Below the pieces are notes generated by a model. It did not search any database and was not told the DNA's origin. It was given only the letters and a program-made list of their open reading frames with translations. A DNA stretch of 64,000 nt from Anodontia alba (taxonomy: Eukaryota; Mollusca; Bivalvia; Lucinida; Lucinidae): contig OZ024830.1 in the NCBI GenBank assembly GCA_964016985.1, positions 13,274,295 to 13,338,294 of the forward strand, written 5' to 3'. Below are positions 1-10,571 of the stretch, piece by piece. Both the position numbers and the translations under genes were made by a program. Each line of letters starts with the position of its first letter. Within the stretch, counting starts at the first letter, position 1.

Positions 1-863
1 AAATTTAGTCGATGCATATCTCTGAAAGTATAAAAGATAACTTGATACATTTAGAGACGGCCATCAGAGATAGTGCAGAAAGCAAGAATTGTAACTCTGT
101 TACAAGTAATTACTGAATTATTTCCCGTTTTAAGTTTTGCAATAAGTTTGTCCGTAGCATATTTCTAAAGTATTTATTATTTCATTAAAATAACTTTCCC
201 ACTACTTCGTATCTTCGGGGATCATTCTTCGGGGATCATTCTTCGGTTTTTGCCGATTCTCTTTTTAGTTGCAGTTTCGACAAGGGGAACTGAAGAGCTA
301 AACGTTCGGTCACTGTGATCCCTGTCTTTAGTAATTTTATTTGTACAGATCGGTACACCGACCTTAATGCAATATGAATAGCGTCATGAGAGTGCCTATC
401 TTATTATGTAATTGTGGAATAGATGCATATCATGTTACATAGTCCTTATGAGTGCCTGTGCTTTCGGTGTCTGTATATGACTACCGAAGCTTATAAATAC
501 AGTATTTTAACCCCTGGTGGGGGTTTTATATTGGGCTGTTACGTGTATGCTTATCAGAACGTGTTTTCTCATGACGATGTCCACCTTGCTTATGAGTCGA
601 CATTTCAGAGGGAAGATATTGTAAATTCTCGCTGAGTAATATATACATTCTCTGTTTCTGTTTAATTCAGATACGAAATTGTTCATTATTCCAATTTCTC
701 AATGCCGTTTGTGATGTGTTTTTGCTTTTTATATGTATTGTTTTTGTATGTCTTTGTTTATCCACGGGGGAACATGTTTTTATTTTAGTCGATCTCTTAG
801 TCCCATGTCCATATCCGTATCGTCCAGTCTTTTTCAGGCGTTGATTGACAATATTACTTAATA
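1..863 (+). other. Presumed 5' UTR of the CR1-like LINE
   Basis: No convincing gene is visible. An open frame at 423-635 has no recognisable domain. A 14-bp motif, CTTCGGGGATCATT, is repeated in tandem at 213-226 and 227-240 and begins a third time. The stretch is assigned to the LINE's 5' UTR only because it directly precedes its first ATG; it could include older flanking DNA. Confidence 0.35.
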
Positions 864-1990
864 ATGATTGCAACTGAGATTTACCGGATACGGATTGGAC
901 TAAATTATAGCCGTCAAGCTAAATTTAAAGGTATTAAGCATCTTAATTATTTTGAACTGTTGATAATCATGTCATTACTCTTGATAGCAGGAGTAGAACG
1001 TAATCCTGGTCCTGCGTCTGAGTCTTCTGTAAGTTCTAACCCCAGTCATACAAATAAGGAACAATTGATCGTAGACAAATTTTCAATAGTGCATTATAAT
1101 GTTCAGAGTTTAGGGAACAAAATAGATCTTATTGAATCAGAAATTTGTCGTTTCGACGTAATTTGTATAAGTGAAACGTGGCTAGACGAAGATATACGTA
1201 TTGACAACTCCAAATTATTTCGGCGTGATAGACCAGGTGATCACCATGGTGGTATTTGCGTCTATATTCGTAGTAATATATTTTCTAAACGAAGGGATGA
1301 TCTGGAGTTGCCGAATATTGAGTGCATTTGGATGGAAGTTTCACTTAGCAATAAAAAAATTTGATAGGTACGTTTTACAGACCTCCAAATTCACCGAATG
1401 CAGTTCTGTCATCTATTGAAGACTCGGTCAGTCTGGCTTTAGACACTAACATACAAAATATTTTACTAACAGGTCATTTCAACTTTGATACTTTGAAGGA
1501 AACTTCATACAGAAAAATACATGATTTGAGTCGACAATTTAACCTTGAGCAGTTGATCAACGAACCAACACACTTCACTGAAAACTCTTCATCTACAATC
1601 GACTTGATTCTTACTTCTAATAAAAATAATATTATACTTAGTGGTGTTGGAGAACCTTTCCTTGAACAAAACGTAAGATACCATTGTCCTATTTATTGTG
1701 TTTTAAATTTCATTAAACCAGTAAGTCCTTGTTTTAAACGAAAAATCTATTTATTTGATAGGGGTGATTATCAAACTTTTTCAAACGATCTCATGGACAC
1801 GGACTGGAACTCACTGAAAAGTGATGATATTGATACATACGCGGAGAATATAACAGACCGGATTACCTTTCTAACCAATAAACATATCCCGAACAAAATG
1901 ATTACAGTTCGTAAAACTGATCCACCTTGGCTAACAAATAATATTAAGAAACTTCTACGGAAGGAAAAAAAGGCTGTACGACAAATATAA
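864..1990 (+). pseudogene. CR1-like ORF2 N-terminal part: 2A-like leader and EN domain
   Basis: The start is the ATG at 864. It gives a 50-residue leader with a hydrophobic stretch (residues 30-42) ending in AGVERNPGP, then the EN domain (VHYNVQSLGNKID, ISETWL, GGICVYI). The frame breaks in the A7 run at 1353-1359 and resumes at about 1361 with IGTFYRPPN. EN catalytic motifs are damaged: the usual GDFN is GHFN at about 1480, and the usual SDH is RYH near 1680. The enzyme would nick the genomic target to prime reverse transcription, but this copy should be inactive even without the frameshift. It continues into the RT part after a second A7-run frameshift at 1965-1971. Confidence 0.7.
990..1013 (+). 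other. 2A-like ribosome-skipping motif GVERNPGP
   Basis: Residues 43-50 of the leader read GVERNPGP after a hydrophobic LLLIA stretch. The 2A consensus is D(V/I)ExNPGP, with peptide-bond skipping between the final G and P (codons 1008-1010 and 1011-1013). The consensus Asp is Gly here; the NPGP core and the Glu are intact. Such 2A-like leaders are known in APE-type LINEs, including those of molluscs and sea urchins. Whether the Gly variant is active is not known from sequence. Confidence 0.65.
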
Positions 1991-4190
1991 AAAATCCAAC
2001 AACCCATGTCATTGGGATATTTATAAACGCTTTAGAAATCATGTCACTAGTGAACTACGCAAGTCAAAACAGAATCAAATTGACAAATTATCAGAAAGGT
2101 TAGTTAATTCAGAAACTGGACAGAAGGATTGGTGGAAAACTTTAAAAGGTTTTATAAAGCCCGATTTGACAAATTCAATACCACCCTTGAGTAAGGATGA
2201 TAAAATTTATTCAGATGATAATGATAAAGCCAGTATTTTCAATGATTTTTTTAGAGACCAGACGCTTTTAGACGATAGTCAAGCAACTCTTCCACAAACG
2301 AAACCTTTACCCGCCCACAAGCTAGACTCTATTATTACCACACCCCAGGAAGTTGAATCAACTATAAAATCACTTCCGCTTGGAAAAGCATCTGGTCCTG
2401 ACTTGATAAATAACCGACTTCTCAAAGAACTTGCACAGCCTCTCTCTCTTCCTCTCAGTAATTTGTTTAACTTTTCATTAAATCATGGACTAGTACCAAA
2501 AATTTGGAAACAAGCGAACGTCTCACCCATACACAAGAAAAATGACCCATCCGATGTCTCCAATTATAGACCTATCTCCCTCCTAAGTACAGTGGGCAAA
2601 GTTCTTGAAAAAAATGTTCATAAACATTTATTCAACTTCCTTAACGCGCATCATGCCATTACAACTCTACAATCAGGTTTTGTCCCTGGGGATTCTACAG
2701 CTAACCAATTGGTCGACATATATAATACTTTTTGTAAGGCTCTTGATGAGGGTAAAGAAATCCGTGCCATATCCTGTGATATAAGCAAAGCATTTGACAG
2801 AGTATGGCATAAAGGATTGCTTTACAAACTCGAAACAGCAGGTATATCTGGGTCTGTTTTATCTTGGTTTACTGATTATCTCAATGACAGACTCCAAAGA
2901 GTTGTACTGCCAGGTGGTTCTTCTGCATGGACACCAATAAAAGCGGATGTTCCTCAAGGCTCTATTCTTGGTCCTCTATTGTTTCTTTTATATATAAATG
3001 ATATTGTCGAAGATATTAATTCTTCCATAAGGCTCTTTGCAGATGATACCAATCTGTATATCATAGTGGACGACGCTATTCAGGCAGCCGAAACACTTAA
3101 CTCAGACCTAGAAAAAATTAGTCGTTGGGCCCAACAATGGTTAGTAACATTTAATCCTGCAAAGTCAGAATCTATACTATTTTCAAGAAAACTTAACAAA
3201 CCGTACCACCCTCCAGTTTCGATGGATGAAACTCAAATTAATGAAGTTACGTCACATAAGCATTTAGGTGTTATTTTTTCAAACGACTGCAGTTGGCACA
3301 ATCATATTGAACATATTAAGACAAAGGCAAGGAATCGAATAAATGTTATGTGTAAATTGAAGTTCAAATTAGATAGGAGATCTCTCCAGACCATATACTT
3401 TTCTTTTATTCGTCCTTTGTTAGAATACGCTGATGTTGTATGGAATAATTGTGCACAATACGAATCGAATGAACTAGAAAAAATCCAGAATGAAGCCGCA
3501 CGTATTGTCGCAGGGGCAACAAAATTAGTCTCAATAAATTCACTTTTGTTGGAAACAGGCTGGGAAACTTTGTTTTCAAGGAGGAATAAACACAAACTGA
3601 CTTTTTTCTACAAAATGCAAAATGATCTTTCTCCGGATTACCTCTGCTCACTTGTACCTCCTACCGTAGGAAGTACATCATCTTACCCTTTGCGTAATGC
3701 CAATGATCTTCAAATCATATATGCAAATTCACAACTTTATTACAACTCCTTTTTGCCGTCTGCTGTTCGCGAATGGAATGAACTCCCGGAACAAACACGT
3801 AATTCATCTAGTCTCAACATATTTAAAACCAGGATAAACAGCAATATTAACCTACCACCTTCTGACTATTTCACAGGCAAAAGAATTGGTCAGATTTATC
3901 ACGCCAGACTTAGAACTAAATGCAACTCTCTTCGCCAACATTTGTTTTCTAAAAATCTTATAGACAGCCCAAGATGCGCATGCGGTTCTGTGGAAGACAA
4001 TCACCATTTCTTGTCAGTATGTGATCAGTATACAGACCTTAGGCGGGAATTATTGACTACCGTGTCGGAAAAATGCAACCCTACTCTAGATGTATTGTTG
4101 TATGGAGATCTTTCTCTATCATTAGAAGAAAATAAAGCTATTTTCTTAGCGGTACATGATTTCATACTGAAGTCAAAACGTTTTCAATAA
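1971..4190 (+). pseudogene. CR1-like ORF2 C-terminal part: reverse transcriptase
   Basis: After the A7 run the frame reads RLYDKYKKSNNP and then runs open to the stop at 4188-4190. RT landmarks in order: GKASGPD, NYRPISLLSTVGKVLEK, a motif A region with CDISKAFDRVWH (catalytic Asp present), PQGSILGPLLFLLYIND, and FADDTNLY (catalytic DD). The C-terminus has a CxC-H-C cluster (CACGSVEDNHHFLSVC), common in CR1/L2-type LINEs. No RNase H follows. This half is the best preserved part of the element and shows no internal stop. Confidence 0.8.
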
Positions 4191-4667
4191 ACGAATACTA
4201 ATCTATAAGGTTCCCTGCTACTTTTAGAAACTAACTCACAGTGACCTCAAATAAATATCCCAAATCAAACAAATTAATACATTTATATTTGATATTGACG
4301 GCTAGCTAGATTAATTTGTCGCGATCGGACCTAGTATTTATATAGTACATTGTATATCTTCCTCCACCTCTTCCCCCGTGGAGACAATAATATATCATAG
4401 TTTCATATCTATTTCTTGACATTTTGTTGAAATAGTTTACATTCATTACTTTTCATATAACTTATTGATACCACATACTTTTTTGTTGACGTTTGTCAGA
4501 TCGTCTCAAATCACAAATTAGTTGTACTGATATGTACTATGGTCTGGGATACAGATTTAAAAAAGTCAAACGACTTTCTTCTGGATCCCATTTGTATGTA
4601 TTGATGTTTTGTCATGTCACGTTGTAAACTGTAATGTTATATGTATACAAATAAAATAAAAGTTAAA
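4191..4667 (+). other. 3' UTR and tail of the CR1-like LINE
   Basis: Non-coding, A/T-rich, ending in ACAAATAAAATAAAAG directly before sequence matching the interior of the next LINE (start of ORF2). The abrupt switch suggests this LINE landed inside LINE A or that a deletion joined them. No tandem 3' terminal repeat was seen. Confidence 0.5.
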
Positions 4668-7600
4668 CTAACATAGCAGGATTGAAAACGAAGCGGGACA
4701 GGGTATCTAGATATATAATAGAAAATAATTATGATATTATATGTATACAAGAATTACATAGTTTTGATCAAGAACTTATTCATAATTTTGAAAAAGATGT
4801 ACAAGGTATTTTTTATACAAATACAGATTGTGGATAGACAGGAACAGGAATTTTGATACGAAATAATATACAAAATTTCAAAATAGAACATTTAGAAATT
4901 AAACCCTTAATCTTCAAAAATAGAATAACTCACTTAAGAATTCATTTAAACCATCCAATTAATATAATTAACATATATGCACCTGCAAACAACTCAGAAA
5001 AACCTAATTTTTATAAAGCCTTCTACAATTATTTAGAACAAATCTCAGGAACAATAATATTAGCAGGTGATTTTAACTATGCAAGTGAAAATATAGATAG
5101 ATTTCCCAAAGTTAACAAATATGATAAAAGAGTACAAAAAATCTTTAATTTGAATAAATTAAATATTTCTGATACATTTAGGAAGTTTAACAAAAATAAA
5201 CAAGATTTTACGCATAAAACATCTAGAATAGATAAAATATATGTATCAAATTTTGCAATAAATAAAATACAAAACAGTAAACATCTAAATTTTATCTCTG
5301 ACCATAAAGCGGTCTATATACAGATAAATTTAGATGAAATAAAATTCTGGGGGAATTTTTATTGGAAAATGAATAATACCTTACTTGAAGATAATTACTA
5401 TCAAGAGGAAATAAAAGAAATATGTAAAAATTATGAAAAAAGGAAACAATATCAAATACCATTAAATAATTGGGAAACCTGCAAGCAGGAAATTAAAGAA
5501 GCGTCTATATCTTATAGTAATCTAAAATCTAAGCAAAGAAAAGCAAATCTTAAAATAGGGAAAGAAATGTTAAATAATGGATATATAAATAATGAAGAAA
5601 TTTCATCTCGAATACAAAATAAAAGAGAGGAAATAAAAAACTTTCAAACTAAGGGAAATATAGTTAGAACAAAAAATGAAGCTTTAAACAGAATATATGA
5701 AGAAGGCAAAGAAGTTAATAGAAAAACGGAAATAAAAAAAGGAGCTGCGAAATTTATTTTCCAAATCGTAAATGAAGAAGAAACCTTCTCAGAGAAAGAA
5801 GAAATATTAAATGAAGTCCATAATTTTTATCAAAAGTTATATACTTCACAAAATATAACAGAAAAAGCAATACAAGATTACTTAGAAGATTTCAATCCCC
5901 CCAAAATTAAAAAAGAACAAATTAATGAAACTAATTTCTTTATATCGGAAGATGAGATAAAAATAGCTATTTTCGATCTTAACAAAAACAAATCTCCAGG
6001 AGATGATGGAATTACAGCAGAATTTTATAAAAGTTTCATTCAGAACTAATACTAATATTAACTGAAGTTTATAATAATATCTTTATTAAAGAAAAACTAA
6101 CTAAATCAATGAAAAAAGGTATAATTACATTAATCTTTAAAAACAAAGGAAATCCAAATAACCAATCCAAATAACCTAAAATTTTGGCGTCCAATCTCAT
6201 TACTTAACATAGACTATAAAATATTAACAAAAATATTAACAAAGAAAATATATAAATATGTAAATGACCTAATAAACCCTTTCCAAAGTACAGGATCAAA
6301 AGAAAGAAACATTAATAATAACCTTTTAAATATAAAAATGATAATAGAATATGCTAAACAAAATGATATTAAAACAGCTCTTGTAGCAATGGACAATGAA
6401 AAAGCTTTTGACAGAATAGAACATAACTTTATAAAAGCAGTACTAAAAATATAACTTTCCAAAAAAATTTTATTAAATGGTTTAATATAATATATAGCGA
6501 TATTACTTCCAAAGTAATGGTAAACGGTACCTTTACCAAAGAGATAAAAATTAATCGCTCAGTGAGACAGGGATGTCCACTGTCAATGATTCTATATATA
6601 TTATGTGTGGAGCCCCTTATTTATAAGATCTCCCAAAACACAGTAATAAAAGGAATAAAAATACCAAATTGTGAAAGAGAAATAAAAACAATCCAACATG
6701 CAGATGATATAACCTCCATAATAACTACAGACACTTCTTACACACAAATTTAGAAAGAATATAAGAATTATGGAGAAGTATCAGGCTCAAAAATAAACGA
6801 AGATAAGACAGAAATTTTAACTTTTGGAGCTTTTGAAGGAATCCCTAAAAAATATATAAAAAGTAATATAAAAATTTTAGGATGCTTTTTTGGGGAAAAT
6901 GAAATAAAAGTTAACTTTCAAAGTAAAATAATAAAAATGGAAAAAATGGCTGAAAATTGGAAATTTATACGTTTTAATTTAATAGATAAAACTATAAGTA
7001 TAAAAACATACATGACAAGTTTATTACAACTCCAACTACAAACTTTTATGATACCTAAAACATATCTAAAACAAATCAACAAGATTATCTTCTCATATTT
7101 ATGGTGTTACAGGAGAGAAAAAATTGCAAGAAAACTTTTGATCAGGAATATAGATAAAGGAGGTTTAGCATTTCCAGATATAAAAACGAAAAATATAACA
7201 AATTTCATAAAACATGTACAAAATATGCAGGACAATCTAAAACAACCATGGGCTTGTTTATTTATTTATTGGTTTGGTATATACTTAAAAACTGTATATA
7301 AAGATTATGCAAGTAATAAATGGGTACATAACTTGCATATACCAAAAAAGCTACTCTATATAAAGGAAATAATACTAGAACATAGAGAAGATGATAAAAT
7401 ATGGAAACTGAGATCGAGCCTGTTGTATAAATACCTTATTGATAGATATAATACCATATCAAAAATAGAAAATATTTATCGTTATATTAATTGGGACATT
7501 GTATGGAAAGCAATCTTATCCTTTCCAAAAAATTCAGATAAAACTATCTTATATAGATATATATATATAGTGTACTGCCTACAGGCGAATATTTCGTAAG

Positions 7601-7883
7601 ATATGGAATCGTTGCCCAGATACCAATATGTGCAATGTGTAAAACTCATAAATACACAGAAACACATATTTTTCAACAATGCAAAAATTATATGCCGCTA
7701 AGAAAGAACTTATTTAAAAAAATCAAACAGCTGGATCCAAAAACTGACATCAATTATACTTTAATAAAATTTGGAAATAATAAGAAAAATACAGAAAATA
7801 TAGACTTACAAAAAGCGATATCAATTTTCAAATACGTGTTGGACGTATGGAGAACAACGGAGAAACCAAATATAAATGTATAA
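4668..7883 (+). pseudogene. LINE A ORF2 remnant (EN-RT)
   Basis: The EN N-terminus reads AGLKTKRDRV and IQELHSF, then meets a TAG where copy B has Trp (CGWTGTG), and reopens at 4853. EN motifs GDFNYA and SDHKAV are visible. RT motifs follow: NKNKSPGDDGITAEFYK, FWRPISLLNIDYKIL, DNEKAFD, SVRQGCPLSM and HADDIT. The RT style is L1/Tx1 (SVRQGCPLS) and there is no RNase H. A C-terminal cluster CAMCKTHKYTETHIFQQC lies near 7630-7680. Frames are broken near 6046, 6165 (a short duplicated piece), 6450, 6752 and 7590, so no protein can be made. Confidence 0.75.
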
Positions 7884-9096
7884 TATGCCTTAGACTTAAA
7901 TGTAGAACATATGTAAACATAATAATCATCAAATTATGTTACTGGAGTTAAAATAACTTAATTTGTTTTCCTACTATATAATCAGCCTTCTTTTAAAAAT
8001 TTGAAGAAGAATTGAAAAGCCAAGCTGATCGCTGGCAGGGAGTGCGATGGAGATGGGGAATGAGGATTGCCTCGCTTCCTGGACCCGTTGAACTTCCTGC
8101 TAGTCTCTAAGTGGCTAACATAATTAACTGTACATTATGTATCTTGAGAAGATTATACAGAATTCTAAAAAATATAAACTTGTAAAGTCGAAGGGATGCT
8201 TATAATTGTGTTTTTAATTGCCCTTGTTGAGTGGTGGGACTGCGGATCAGAGTCTGCTTGTGTGGCGTCTGGTGTGCATTCGCGCTACTCAGCAGTATTA
8301 GGTAATACTGGTATTTGAGTGAAATTCGGTTTTTCCCTTCTGACTACTATATTTTGTGTAAATGTAAGATGGATAATAGCAGATTAGCTAGTTGTCCCCC
8401 TTGGCGACTTGCACTACATTAGAAAAATAACAATAAATGTTTCCTTAATTGCTTTAAGTCTGGAAATAATTTTTATCCGGAACTTTAGACGCGTAGACCT
8501 CTAGCGAGTGTGGACTGTCCGTACAGCGGAGGTATGCGTGTCTAAACTTTGCGGAACCAGAATCCAAATAAATTTAATGGAGTACGGTTATTTAAAAATT
8601 CTATCAGCCTAGACATAGAAACCGGAGGAAAAAAATTTTTATTAATGAACAAAGGGACCTTAGTCCTGAGTACTTAGTTAAGAGAATACACGATTAGTTC
8701 CCTTGATATCTAAAAATAGACAAAAAACTGTATGTATATATATGTATCTTGAAGGTAACGTACTCTGAGGTTATGGTAGTGTAAGTTTGTCTTTTCGATG
8801 TAAAGCTAAGGGGATCCTTACGATTGCAGTGCGATGGTGGGGCTGCGGATCGGACTCCATTGTTTGGCGTCAGGTCTGCATTCGCGCTGTCGAGCTCAAA
8901 AAGATAGTGCTTGATCTAGCTGAGCTTGGTTTCCTTTTAGCTACCTTCATGATTGTAAAACATATCAAAGGTAATAAAGTTCCCAATAATATTTTCCTTA
9001 AAAAAAGCCCTGACTGAACTCAGAAAAAGATGTAAAGCAGGGCAGGGAAGAAAAAAACAAACAAAAAAAAAAAAAAAAAAAAAAACAACAAAAAAA
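7884..9096 (+). other. 3' UTR and A-rich tail of LINE A
   Basis: About 1.2 kb of non-coding sequence paralleled by copy B's 3' UTR. An imperfect 18-nt inverted repeat (8484-8501 against 8529-8546) could fold into a long hairpin. A motif of about 60 nt around GGTGGGRCTGCGGATC occurs twice within the UTR (about 8230-8290 and 8835-8895). The tail, from about 9042, is A-rich with scattered C. Confidence 0.6.
8484..8546 (+). other. Long hairpin in L1/Tx1-like 3' UTR (copy A)
   Basis: Arms 8484-8501 and 8529-8546 are an imperfect inverted repeat around TAGACGCGTAGACCTC, enclosing a smaller GGACTGTCC palindrome. Copy B keeps the right arm and inner palindrome (14391-14441) with a shortened left arm. 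A role as the RNA structure bound by the element's own RT is an inference. Confidence 0.4.
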
Positions 9097-9112
9097 CAAG
9101 GGAGTCGCAAGT
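9097..9112 (+). repeat. Left target-site duplication of LINE B (H2B-derived)
   Basis: The 16 nt caagggagtcgcaagt recurs at 15009-15024; six preceding A residues also match, though these may belong to tails. The right copy is contiguous and in frame with H2B (codons K-G-V-A-S), so the duplicated target is H2B coding sequence. Here it sits between the A tail of LINE A and the 5' end of LINE B. Confidence 0.75.
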
Positions 9113-9132
9113 CCCCCTTTGGTTGCATACTG

Positions 9133-10566
9133 TTGTATCTTTGCATTCTGTTAACGGTATATATGGCTATTAATCGTAATAATATCCCTGCCGGAGGCAA
9201 AAATATCCCTGCCGGAAGAATAACATATGATACCAACAATACAAACACAGAAGTAGAACTTGACAGAGAGAACACAATAACCCTAACAGTCCAAAACAAC
9301 GGAAGAATAAGAACAGAAGAACTTTTTGCTTATCTTGACTACTTAAATTTACTACAACACACGGAATGTATACAAAGACTACAAGAACTGGACCAGAGCT
9401 ATGAAATTACAATCAAAAAAGAAACAAACCAAGAAGAATTCAAAAGAACCATCAATCAACAACAGATCATAATAGAAGGAAAAACACTTACCATTACACC
9501 GACAAGAAAATTGAAAGACATAAGAAGAAACCCAATTACCAAAGTATTAATTTTTGAAGCCCCATATGAACTAGAAGATAAACACATCATCACGAAATTG
9601 TCACCCTACGGAATTCTACAAACAAACAAAATATTCAACCACAAATACAGAGGAACAGAAATTAATAATGGAGTCAGATCGGTCAACTTTACAACTATCG
9701 TAAAACCCATCCCAACAACCTTATTTGTACGAGGGAATAGACTCAAGCTAAAACATGAAGGGCAAGACAGAACTCCAATATGTGGAATATGCAAGGAACG
9801 AGGCCATTATAGAAATGACTGCCCAGGAAAGGAAACATACACAGATAGAGACAACCTAGATGAAGACAGACAAGAACAAGAATCATGGTCGAACATAGTA
9901 AAACAAGGACAACAACAAAGAGAAAGAAGAGAAGAAGAACAAAGAAAGCTATACATGGAAGAAGTAAAGAAACAGGATGAGCAAAACAAACGGAAGAGAA
10001 GACAGGAAGAAACATTACAGGATGATCTAACACAAAGACTGAACCAGATAATGGAAGATAACGAAGACCAAGAAGAACCATGGAGAACAGCAGAAGACAG
10101 CGAAGAAAAGGAGAAAAAATAGGAGAAAGAAGGAGAAGAAAGAAGAAGAAGAGAAAGTGAGACACCAACAAACACAGCCACACCTACGCCGGAGAGCGAA
10201 TACGAAACCCCAGAAGATGAAAATGGAACAGAAGCTTCAAACAGCACCTATGACACAGACATGAATGAAACAGAAAACGCAGATACCGGAACCGACATAG
10301 AGGACAAGGAAGAAGAACAGGTTATAAAAGGATCGTATTTGGAATGTGCCCAGATGAAGGAAGACACGGAGCAGTTAAGTGACAGAGACATTGGGAGTAT
10401 GTCATCGTGGGCAAGAATTATGGATGATCAGGAAGAATGCCAAAGTATCCTTGATCATTACATATCCTTTATATATGAACTTTTATATTATGTGAACTGT
10501 AAACTTTTAAGGTATACTTTTATTTTTGGTTCCTCCGTTTTTAGATTGGATTTCCTTTGTTTTTAA
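9133..10566 (+). pseudogene. LINE B ORF1 (RRM-like domain and CCHC knuckle), one internal TAG
   Basis: Start codon candidates are 9133 and 9163; the second opens MAINRNN and is followed by an IPAGGKNIPAGR repeat. The middle part (VLIFEAPYELEDKHI to LFVRGNRLKLKHEG) resembles the RRM-like fold of L1/Tx1 ORF1 proteins. A CCHC knuckle CGICKERGHYRNDC is at about 9784-9825. A highly charged, coiled-coil-like Glu/Arg/Lys region follows. A TAG at 10120-10122 interrupts it, but the same frame stays open to TAA at 10564-10566, so the TAG looks like a single point lesion. The product would bind LINE RNA. The stop lies two bases before the ORF2 ATG. Confidence 0.7.
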
Positions 10567-10571
10567 AGATG
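10564..10571 (+). promoter_or_regulatory. ORF1 stop / ORF2 start junction TAAAGATG
   Basis: The ORF1 stop (10564-10566) and the ORF2 ATG (10569-10571) are separated by two bases. Such close stop-start junctions are known in some LINEs to let ribosomes that finish ORF1 reinitiate on ORF2. The spacing is seen directly; the mechanism here is inferred. Confidence 0.5.

Larger units (their letters stand above)
1..4667 (+). mobile_element. CR1/L2-like non-LTR retrotransposon (LINE), decayed
   Basis: One + strand LINE with an apurinic-type endonuclease (EN), a reverse transcriptase (RT) and a C-terminal Cys/His cluster, but no RNase H domain. That order, with a 2A-like peptide at the N-terminus, fits the CR1/L2 group. 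The 3' end is placed at about 4667, where an A/T-rich tail (ACAAATAAAATAAAAG) meets the next LINE. The 5' end is not defined. The coding region is broken by two frameshifts, both in runs of seven A (1353-1359 and 1965-1971). Family placement is by motif only. Confidence 0.75.
4668..9096 (+). mobile_element. L1/Tx1-like LINE copy A, 5' truncated
   Basis: From about 4668 this copy parallels copy B (9113-15008), beginning at codon 8 or so of ORF2; ORF1 and the promoter are missing. Its 3' UTR closely matches copy B's, and both finish in an A-rich tail with scattered C followed by the same 16-nt sequence (caagggagtcgcaagt). A and B differ at many sites (for example SDHKAV in A, SDHKPV in B), so this is not a fresh duplication. 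Confidence 0.75.

Noticed and set aside
423..635. A small protein gene upstream of the CR1-like EN
   Set aside because: No domain or supporting context; most likely chance in an AT-rich 5' UTR.
9743..10247. Long minus-strand frames rich in Leu, Phe and Ser
   Set aside because: They are the complement of the Glu/Lys/Arg-rich ORF1 of LINE B and have no domain of their own.
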